From NCBI GenBank assembly GCA_012719555.1, contig JAAYAE010000138.1, positions 1 through 5,456 on the forward strand: DNA of 5,456 nt. Reading direction: 5' to 3'. Of the stretch, positions 1 through 4,934 are shown one piece after another. The number at the start of each line of letters is the position of its first letter. Position 1 is the first letter of the stretch. Both the position numbers and the translations under genes were made by a program. Under the pieces are notes generated by a model. It ran no database searches and was not told the DNA's origin. It was given only the letters and a program-made list of their open reading frames with translations. The stretch is from Acholeplasmataceae bacterium. GTDB lineage: Bacteria; Bacillota; Negativicutes; Acidaminococcales; Acidaminococcaceae.

Positions 1-90
1 CTCTATAAATCAGAGTAACAGCCTTTTAATTTTTTAAGTATCATATGCGTAAAATCATAGCATTACTTAAAATTATTTACAAAAATATAA
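1..90. other. AT-rich stretch downstream of the tRNA, no feature recognised
   Basis: This lies 3' of the minus-strand tRNA gene. It is AT-rich with T-rich runs on the minus strand, including one right after the CCA end, but no stable hairpin, gene or second tRNA could be identified. Transcript ending probably occurs here, without a clear intrinsic terminator. Confidence 0.4.
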
Positions 91-179
91 TGGCGGAGAA
101 GGTGGGATTCGAACCCACGGTTCCTTGCGGAATCACTAGTTTTCAAGACTAGCGCCTTAAACCACTCGGCCACCTCTCC
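91..179 (-). tRNA. tRNA-Ser (anticodon UGA)
   Basis: This is a complete class II tRNA on the minus strand, 89 nt including an encoded 3' CCA (complement of 91-93). The acceptor stem GGAGAGG pairs with CTTCTCC. The anticodon arm has stem CTAGT/ACTAG (148-152 with 136-140) around loop CTTGAAA, which puts anticodon TGA at 143-145 on the complement; it reads UCA and other UCN serine codons. A long variable arm with a TTCC-GCAA-GGAA hairpin and the T-arm GTGGG-TTCGAAT-CCCAC fit serine tRNAs. It is not followed by another tRNA in the window. The identity is clear from the anticodon and the long extra arm. Confidence 0.97.
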
Positions 180-196
180 ATGTAGACACAGGTCAA

Positions 197-225
197 AGTA
201 TAATATATGCTGCTATTCTTGTCAA
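197..225 (-). promoter_or_regulatory. sigma-70-type promoter of the tRNA-Ser gene
   Basis: Read on the minus strand, a perfect -35 TTGACA (220-225) is followed by exactly 17 bp and a -10 TATACT (197-202). The expected transcription start, about 7 bases further on, is near 190, roughly ten bases before the mature 5' end of the tRNA at 179. Spacing and hexamers are close to consensus, as expected for a stable-RNA gene. Confidence 0.8.
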
Positions 226-278
226 GTCATTCTGTGTCAACAAGAAGAGTTGCATTTAATATCTTTTATCTGATAGAC

Positions 279-306
279 TTGCTAAATACTGGCAATAGAG
301 TAGTAT
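279..306 (+). promoter_or_regulatory. possible weak promoter for the ferritin-like/VIT gene
   Basis: TTGCTA (279-284) and TAGTAT (301-306) are separated by 16 bp and lie about 75 bases before the ATG at 382. Each hexamer matches the consensus at only four positions in this AT-rich gap, so this is a tentative assignment. No operator-like palindrome for an iron or manganese regulator was recognised here. Confidence 0.25.
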
Positions 307-381
307 ATAGAGTAAGGGATATACCGATTAGTATTTTTAATTGTTATCTCCAAAATTTTCTCAGAAAGGGGCTAAGCCTCC

Positions 382-753
382 ATGGATTTATCTCCATATA
401 TGCATAAACGCATACTTAAATTTCAAAAAGATGAAATTACCGGTAAAATCCTTTGCTCTGAAATTGCCGGTATGATGAAAAATGCCGACAATAAAAAAGT
501 TCTTATGGAAATTTCCCAAGCTGAAAATCTACATTATGAACAATGGAAACTATTTACAGGCAAGGACATCGACCCAAGTTGGCTAAAAATACGTAGCTAC
601 AAGTTCCTCTACATAGTATTAGGCGAAACCTTTGTCATAAAACTTTTAGAACAAATTGAACAAGTAGGCATTAAAGAGCTAAATGAAATTATTAAAGAAA
701 TCCCTGAAGCCAAAAAAATAATTCCACAAGAAGAAGAACATGAGAATAAATAA
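382..753 (+). CDS. N-terminal ferritin-like (rubrerythrin-type) fragment of the interrupted gene
   Basis: This 123-residue piece ends at the first nonsense codon and could still be translated from its own Shine-Dalgarno site. It is predicted to be a soluble four-helix bundle with no signal peptide. The candidate di-iron ligands are all present: E18 in helix 1, E48-N-L-H51 in helix 2, E90 or E93 in helix 3, and E117-E-E-H120 just before the stop. In family members this domain is joined to the VIT1 membrane domain and supplies metal to it. Here the stop falls in the junction between the two, so a free ferritin-like protein is conceivable. I consider it more likely a remnant than a designed separate protein. 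Confidence 0.5.
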   Translation: MDLSPYMHKRILKFQKDEITGKILCSEIAGMMKNADNKKVLMEISQAENLHYEQWKLFTGKDIDPSWLKIRSYKFLYIVLGETFVIKLLEQIEQVGIKELNEIIKEIPEAKKIIPQEEEHENK

Positions 754-777
754 ATTGCCCTCATTGACGAAGAAAAG

Positions 778-1062
778 TTGAAATATGTTGGCTCCATGGT
801 TCTTGGCCTCAATGATGCTCTGGTAGAATTAAGCGGCACTATTGCTGGTATGACTTTCGCCTTGGGGAATACAAAACTAGTAGCCTTAGCCGCGATTATT
901 ACAGGGTTTGCAGCAACACTTTCTATGGCAGCCTCAAATTATTTGGCCGAACGTGCTAATAGAAGTGAAACTGCTGTAAAATCCAGCATTTATACCGGCA
1001 TGGCCTATTTAATTACCGTAATATTGTTAATTCTTCCTTATTTGATTTTACCCGCCCCGTGA
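778..1062 (+). CDS. Middle VIT1/CCC1 membrane fragment of the interrupted gene
   Basis: The frame between the two nonsense codons encodes about 94 residues with the first three hydrophobic segments of the VIT1/CCC1 domain, including the conserved GLNDALVELSG stretch. The only possible restarts are TTG at 778, with a purine-rich run directly against it rather than at proper spacing, and ATG at 796, with no Shine-Dalgarno sequence. The fragment lacks the last two membrane segments, encoded at 1063-1257 beyond the TGA. Independent function is doubtful; it is listed so that the reader sees all parts of the broken gene. Confidence 0.3.
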   Translation: MKYVGSMVLGLNDALVELSGTIAGMTFALGNTKLVALAAIITGFAATLSMAASNYLAERANRSETAVKSSIYTGMAYLITVILLILPYLILPAP

Positions 1063-1302
1063 TATCTTGCCGCCTTCGTCATTATGATTATCATGGTCGT
1101 ACTTATTATTGGTTCCTTCAATTTTTATGTCTCTGTCGTTCAATCTATAGCCTTTTGGCCCCGCTTCACTGAAATGGCTGTTATAACCCTAGGCATTTCC
1201 GCGCTATCATTTGTCATTGGCATTGCAGCAAAAAACATCTTAGGCATAGACGTCGGTTAGCAGAGATCAACTTTAATATATGTAATCATCGTTATCCACT
1301 AC

Positions 1303-1938
1303 TCAACCCATGGCAATGTCTGTTTCATACACTACTTTTTCTTCACACTCCAAGGCCTGATGGTTAAGTTTCAGCATATAACCTTCAGTTTTAGTTACAT
1401 ACTCTTTATCTTTAATAAGCAGTAGATTACTCTGTACATTATAACAGGCACTGCGCAGTGCAGCTCTTGCAAGAAACGCTGCCACTGTTGCATCAGTTAT
1501 GGCTGATTTGTTACCGATAAGCACTATTTGTGAAGCAATTTCTAGAACCTCCATGCAAGACTCTGCTATTTTCAGAGGAACCTCCGCCGCATCATAGGCA
1601 GCTACTTCGATAGCCTTATCTCTAAGACTTTGTTCGTGCTCGGTTGTATGTGGCATTTTATAGGCATGCATAAATCCTTCAAACACAGCGGCATCAGCCG
1701 ATACTAGTGCCTCCATACGTGTGCGCAGTATTTCGGCAGACATTAAAATAGGCCTAATTTGAGCTTCCACAGCCAGATATTTTTTCTTTCCCACCGTTAG
1801 ATTAGCAACCATCGATGTCAAAGCTGCAGCAATGGCTCCTGCCAGTGCTGCAGCACCCCCGCCACCCGGTGTAGGTGCATTAGACGCTAGTTCTGCTAAA
1901 AACTCTTTACAGGGCTTGTCCATTAATTGTTCTGTCAT
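1303..1938 (-). CDS. fchA: Cyclodeaminase/cyclohydrolase family protein (FTCD C-terminal type)
   Basis: This 211-residue cytosolic protein belongs to the formimino-tetrahydrofolate cyclodeaminase/methenyl-tetrahydrofolate cyclohydrolase family. Members convert 5-formimino-THF to 5,10-methenyl-THF plus ammonia, or interconvert methenyl- and 10-formyl-THF. The family signature APTPGGGGAAALAGA lies at residues 21-35, followed by SMVANLTVGKKKY (42-54), SADAAVFEGF (80-88), ITDATVAAFLARAALRSA (147-164) and NVQSNLLLIKD (167-177). The length is normal for the stand-alone, all-helical form. The frame opens further upstream at 1977, but ATG 1936-1938 is chosen because TAGGAG sits 7 bases before it and the family begins here. 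It is convergent with the broken VIT gene and divergent from hydE. The stand-alone form is typical of anaerobic purine, histidine or one-carbon metabolism; the window does not show which. The symbol is a family-level guess; the substrate cannot be read from sequence. Confidence 0.9.
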   Translation of the reverse strand: MTEQLMDKPCKEFLAELASNAPTPGGGGAAALAGAIAAALTSMVANLTVGKKKYLAVEAQIRPILMSAEILRTRMEALVSADAAVFEGFMHAYKMPHTTEHEQSLRDKAIEVAAYDAAEVPLKIAESCMEVLEIASQIVLIGNKSAITDATVAAFLARAALRSACYNVQSNLLLIKDKEYVTKTEGYMLKLNHQALECEEKVVYETDIAMG

Positions 1939-1945
1939 AATACCG

Positions 1946-1951
1946 CTCCTA
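1946..1951 (-). promoter_or_regulatory. Ribosome binding site that fixes the start of the cyclodeaminase gene
   Basis: On the minus strand TAGGAG lies 7 bases before ATG 1938. The alternative upstream ATG at 1977 would add 13 residues that do not resemble the family N-terminus, has no such site, and lies within the arm of the inverted repeat. Confidence 0.75.
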
Positions 1952-1976
1952 ACTATTATTAGTTTTATTTCCACCA

Positions 1977-2007
1977 TATACTACAGATTGTTATAATCTG
2001 TAGTATA
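1977..2007. repeat. Perfect 13-bp inverted repeat, candidate operator
   Basis: TATACTACAGATT (1977-1989) and its exact reverse complement AATCTGTAGTATA (1995-2007) flank a 5-base spacer, GTTAT. The element lies in the divergent gap, 39 bases before the cyclodeaminase start and about 130 before hydE. It has no U-tract and sits upstream of both genes, so it does not look like a terminator. It overlaps -10-like sequences on both strands (TATAAT at 1992-1997 and 2004-2009 plus; TATACT at 2002-2007 minus). This suits an operator for a dimeric repressor or activator; a leader hairpin in the fchA mRNA is the alternative. The cognate regulator is not in the window. Confidence 0.6.
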
Positions 2008-2062
2008 ATATATTTTTTCAACACTAGTATATTGGTTAAAGAGCACCTTTTCCATGACTACC

Positions 2063-2091
2063 TATACCAGCACAGTAAAATATAGTATAAT
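2063..2091 (+). promoter_or_regulatory. possible hydE promoter
   Basis: A perfect -10 TATAAT (2086-2091) is preceded at 17 bp by a poor -35 (TATACC, 2063-2068). Transcription would start near 2098, leaving a leader of about 38 bases before the hydE ATG. The poor -35 suggests activator dependence or simply a weak promoter. The flanking 10-mer TAGTATAATA (2083-2092) also occurs at 2001-2010. Confidence 0.35.
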
Positions 2092-2135
2092 AATAACATA
2101 AAGTATGAAATTTTGCCCAAAGAAGGTCTAATCTT

Positions 2136-3182
2136 ATGGATTTAGTTACTAAATTAGCTGCAAACCGCATGCTTACCTCTGATGAATTTCAAAATTTAAT
2201 GCTCACGGAAGATGCAACCCTTAGAGCAAAACTTTTTCGCTTTGCCCAACAGGTAACAGCGCTAAATTTTCACAACAAAGTATATCTACGCGGCCTTATT
2301 GAATTTACTACACATTGCCAGCGGGATTGTTTTTATTGCGGTCTTCGCTGCAGTAATAAGCATGCAGAACGCTATCGTCTAACCAAAGAACAAATTTTGG
2401 AGTGTTGCAAAGAAGGCTATGCACTGGGCTTCCGGACCTTCATACTTCAAGGTGGAGAAGACCATTTTTTCACCGATAACGTCATGTGCGATATTATTTA
2501 TTCTATTAAAACCCTTTATAAAGATTGTGCCATTACCCTTTCCATCGGGGAACGCTCACTAAATGCTTATAAAATGTTTTATGATGCTGGAGCAAACCGC
2601 TATTTATTGCGCCATGAAACAGCAGATTCCCTTCATTATTCCAGACTTCATCCCCCCTCAGACTCTTTAGAAACACGCAAAGAATCTTTGTACAACCTAA
2701 AAGAACTTGGCTACCAAGTGGGAACCGGATTTATGGTAGGATCGCCCTACCAGCTTACAGAATATTTTGCTGATGATTTAGCCTTCATCAAAAAACTGAA
2801 TCCTGCTATAGTAGATATAGCGCCGTTTATACCCAACAAAGACACACCTTTCCGCCATCAGTCACCAGGTTCTCTAGAAGATACTCTGCGCCTACTTGCT
2901 ATATTACGACTTATGCTTCCACATGCTCTTATGCCCGCAGCAGCAACACTTGCAGCCCTACACCCTAATGGCCGGCAGCATGGCATTTTAGCAGGAGCCA
3001 ATGAGGTTACGCCTAATTTAACACCGGCAAATGTCCGAAGGAAATATTTTTTATATAATAATCAAGCTAGTACACAAGAAGAAAAAGCGGAAAATTTGCG
3101 TTTTCTCAACGCACAGATGAAAAATATGGGCTATGAATTATGCATCGACCGTGGCGACTATGTACCTGAAACAACACCATGA
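2136..3182 (+). CDS. hydE: [FeFe] hydrogenase H-cluster radical SAM maturase HydE
   Basis: This 348-residue cytosolic radical SAM enzyme works with HydF and HydG to build the di-iron subcluster of the [FeFe]-hydrogenase H-cluster. The radical SAM motif C61-x3-C65-x2-C68 (CQRDCFYC) binds the [4Fe-4S] cluster. Typical HydE blocks follow: RLTKEQILECCKEGY (81-95), LQGGED (104-109), TLSIGER (134-140), YLLRHETAD (156-164), GFMVGSP (198-204), FIPNKDTPF (231-239) and GANEVTPNLTP (287-297). The length is normal. ATG 2136 has AGAAGG (2121-2126) nine bases upstream. An extra cysteine, C72, lies close to the cluster motif, where I recall arginine in relatives. The C-terminal cysteine group that holds a second, dispensable Fe-S cluster in some HydE proteins is missing; C336 is the only cysteine there. 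No hydF, hydG or hydrogenase gene is adjacent. The gene appears monocistronic, with a terminator directly downstream. Confidence 0.95.
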   Translation: MDLVTKLAANRMLTSDEFQNLMLTEDATLRAKLFRFAQQVTALNFHNKVYLRGLIEFTTHCQRDCFYCGLRCSNKHAERYRLTKEQILECCKEGYALGFRTFILQGGEDHFFTDNVMCDIIYSIKTLYKDCAITLSIGERSLNAYKMFYDAGANRYLLRHETADSLHYSRLHPPSDSLETRKESLYNLKELGYQVGTGFMVGSPYQLTEYFADDLAFIKKLNPAIVDIAPFIPNKDTPFRHQSPGSLEDTLRLLAILRLMLPHALMPAAATLAALHPNGRQHGILAGANEVTPNLTPANVRRKYFLYNNQASTQEEKAENLRFLNAQMKNMGYELCIDRGDYVPETTP

Positions 3183-3197
3183 AAAGAATGTAAATAG

Positions 3198-3249
3198 AAA
3201 ATTACCAAATTAAGGTGTCTAATATACACATTAATTTGGTAATTTTTTT
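3198..3249 (+). terminator. Intrinsic terminator of hydE, shared with the convergent ClC gene end
   Basis: A perfect 16-bp stem pairs 3198-3213 with 3231-3246 (core AATTACCAAATTAA) around a 17-base loop that can itself form GTGT/ACAC. A run of seven T (3243-3249) follows on the plus strand, starting 16 bases after the hydE stop. On the minus strand the T-tract is shorter (TTTT then C), so termination of the ClC gene would be weaker. The run ends within the ClC stop codon, so the two genes meet on this element. Confidence 0.88.
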
Positions 3250-4813
3250 ATTTTTCTACCAATTCTCTCACGCGCTGACAATTTTCAGTATCTGTTAAAA
3301 CATATAAATAGTCACCGGCAATTATTTTAGTATCCCCTGAAGGCACGATATCATTTTCTCCACGCTTTACATCAACTAATAATGTATGCTCCGGCCAAGG
3401 AATATTCTTAATCATTTTTCCCTCAATAAAGCTTCCGCTTTCTACCGACAATTCAATAACATTACGTGTACATTTTTTTTCCATGGTTTGTGCATTGGCT
3501 TTGTCTTTAGCCAAAGCCTTTTGTAACAGAGAATCATAAATTGGTTTACTATGGCATAATTCTGCCACTACATAGGAAAATACCGCGACTATAGCCAAAG
3601 GCACTAAATGTTTAAAGGATGCCGTCATTTCCATTATTAAGATAATACCTGTAATAGGTGCTCTAACCGATGCTGAAAAGAAACCTGCCATAGCGAAAAT
3701 AATAACATGTATGCGATAATATGATTCCAAAAGTCCCACATCAACCAGTATAGAGCCTATAATATTTCCTGTTAAAGCGCCTATAACTAACATGGGAAGG
3801 AAGAACCCACCCGGCACACCGCAACCATAGCTGAGCATAGTAAATACAAACTTGCAAACCACAAGAACCAGCAAAACCTGTAAAGAAAAATCCATAGTAA
3901 CCAAAGCATCCACAAGCTGATTACCACCGGCTAAAACCTGAGGCAGATAAAAACCCAGCGGTATTGCTACCATAAGTGGCAATGCAATACGCATAAAATT
4001 ATTTTTGAAAATTGACAACTTATAAAAGTCTGCTGATTTAATCAAGCAATAATTAAAAAAAGCACCAAAAAGCCCCAAACAAATTCCTAGCAGTGCTAAA
4101 TATGGAAAATATTGCACTGGTAATCTAGACATATCCGGAAATAAAAAAATTGTATTCTGCCCAAAAAAAAGGCGTGAAATTATGGTCGCTGTAAGGGCCG
4201 CTGCCAAAGAAGGCAAAAGCACTACCACAGAAAAATTCTTGTGCAATTCTTCTAAAGTAAAAATAACACCTGCCAATGGTGCATTAAAAGCCGCCGCCAA
4301 ACCCGCTCCTGCGCCACTGCTAATTAAATAGCGTTCTTCCATACGTGTACGTCCTAAGAACCGGCTAAAACCTTGCCCCGTCATTGCCCCTAATTGAATA
4401 GCCGGACCTTCACGGCCTAGAGATAAGCCAGCGCCAATACCTAATATACCTCCCAAAAGCTTGGACAAAATAATGCGCCACCAAACGGTTTTATACAGGC
4501 CCAAAATATTGCCCTTAACTTGAGGTATACCACTACCAGCCGACAATGGTTCATAAGCTACCAGCCTAGACAAAACGAAAGCAATACAGAGGAACAGCGC
4601 AATTATCCCTAATACATAAATAATACTGACACCACTTAAAAAGTTATAAAGCTGTTCTCTCCAAGCATCAGCATAATTCAAAGCGAAACGAAAAAAACCA
4701 ACTACACAGCCGGAAAAAACACCTACTAAGATACCTTCTCCTACCAACCGTAGCCGAAAATTTTGCCAATGATTTAAATTGTTATAAGTTTCTATTTTTT
4801 GTTTATCTACCAT
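3248..4813 (-). CDS. ClC-type chloride/proton antiporter with C-terminal RCK_C (TrkA-C) domain
   Basis: This 521-residue inner-membrane protein is of the ClC family, dimeric proteins that exchange chloride for protons or conduct anions. The three selectivity-filter motifs are present: GSGIPQ (93-98, central S94), GREGPAIQLG (133-142) with gating glutamate E135, and GGFFLP (335-340), plus the pore tyrosine Y426 in KPIYDSLL. The proton-path glutamate of exchangers is kept in FTLEELHKNF (E188/E189), so I infer an antiporter rather than a channel. About a dozen hydrophobic segments span residues 22-420. Residues about 450-521 form an RCK_C (TrkA-C) domain, often a ligand-binding regulatory module in such proteins. 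ATG 4813 is supported by GAGG five bases upstream. It is convergent with hydE and lies downstream of lysA, with a terminator between them. A role in pH or anion homeostasis is a family-level inference. Confidence 0.94.
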   Translation of the reverse strand: MVDKQKIETYNNLNHWQNFRLRLVGEGILVGVFSGCVVGFFRFALNYADAWREQLYNFLSGVSIIYVLGIIALFLCIAFVLSRLVAYEPLSAGSGIPQVKGNILGLYKTVWWRIILSKLLGGILGIGAGLSLGREGPAIQLGAMTGQGFSRFLGRTRMEERYLISSGAGAGLAAAFNAPLAGVIFTLEELHKNFSVVVLLPSLAAALTATIISRLFFGQNTIFLFPDMSRLPVQYFPYLALLGICLGLFGAFFNYCLIKSADFYKLSIFKNNFMRIALPLMVAIPLGFYLPQVLAGGNQLVDALVTMDFSLQVLLVLVVCKFVFTMLSYGCGVPGGFFLPMLVIGALTGNIIGSILVDVGLLESYYRIHVIIFAMAGFFSASVRAPITGIILIMEMTASFKHLVPLAIVAVFSYVVAELCHSKPIYDSLLQKALAKDKANAQTMEKKCTRNVIELSVESGSFIEGKMIKNIPWPEHTLLVDVKRGENDIVPSGDTKIIAGDYLYVLTDTENCQRVRELVEK

Positions 4814-4845
4814 TTTTACCTCAACAATATTATTTTCTATTCCTT

Positions 4846-4875
4846 AGTATAATACTTTTAAGGCTAATTAAACAA
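4846..4875 (-). promoter_or_regulatory. probable promoter of the ClC antiporter gene
   Basis: On the minus strand TTGTTT (4870-4875) and TATACT (4846-4851) are separated by 18 bp. The pair lies just after the lysA terminator and predicts a transcription start near 4839, with a leader of about 26 bases ending in the GAGG site before ATG 4813. The -10 is good and the -35 is half consensus. Confidence 0.4.
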
Positions 4876-4879
4876 GCAA

Positions 4880-4923
4880 AAAGGCATTTGCACAGTAAAA
4901 TTACCCGCTGTGCAAATGCCTTT
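4880..4923 (-). terminator. Intrinsic terminator of the lysA-type gene
   Basis: A perfect 16-bp stem (4880-4895 with 4908-4923; core GGCATTTGCACAG) with a 12-base loop lies 11 bases after the minus-strand stop codon. On the minus strand it is followed by a T run (TTTTT across the stem end, then G). This separates the lysA-type gene from the ClC gene and argues against one operon. Confidence 0.88.
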
Positions 4924-4934
4924 GTCTGTAATAA

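Larger units (their letters stand above)
382..1260 (+). pseudogene. Ferritin-like domain/VIT1-CCC1 family metal transporter, interrupted by two in-frame stops
   Basis: One reading frame of 292 codons runs from ATG 382 to TAG 1258-1260 and matches the layout and usual size (about 290 residues) of rubrerythrin-like/VIT1 fusion proteins, membrane iron or manganese transporters. Codons 1-123 form a ferritin-like domain with di-iron-type residues: E18, E48-x2-H51, E90/E93 and E117-x2-H120. Codons 135-292 form the VIT1/CCC1 membrane domain, opening with VGSMVLGLNDALVELSG, with about five hydrophobic segments (136-161, 166-188, 203-223, 229-250, 263-286). TAA at codon 124 (751-753) and TGA at codon 227 (1060-1062) interrupt it, with no frameshift or length change. 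Protein-like sequence continues after both stops, so the lesions look recent. AGAAAGGGG (363-371), ten bases before ATG 382, is a good ribosome binding site. Family assignment is confident; non-functionality is inferred. Confidence 0.85.

Noticed and set aside
91..381. tRNA-Ser as an integration site for a genomic island
   Set aside because: No integrase, no direct repeat of the tRNA 3' end elsewhere in the window and no mobile genes were found.
207..407. A 66-codon open frame on the plus strand
   Set aside because: It begins within the tRNA promoter, runs through the AT-rich gap and overlaps the true start of the ferritin-like gene in another frame; no ribosome binding site or recognisable protein features.
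609..839. A 76-codon minus-strand open frame
   Set aside because: It is antisense to the ferritin-like/VIT1 gene, whose plus-strand sequence clearly explains the region; the serine-rich translation is typical of a shadow frame.
1060..1062. TGA as a recoded codon (selenocysteine or tryptophan)
   Set aside because: No selenocysteine insertion hairpin was recognised just downstream, the family has no selenocysteine here, a second stop (TAA) also interrupts the gene, and other genes in the window use TGA as a normal stop.
1261..1302. Bidirectional terminator between the convergent VIT1 and cyclodeaminase genes
   Set aside because: The 42-base gap has no convincing stem or T-tract on either strand.
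4880..4923. Long inverted repeat as part of a mobile element or CRISPR-like repeat
   Set aside because: It is single copy, directly follows a stop codon and is followed by T residues on that strand, so an intrinsic terminator explains it.
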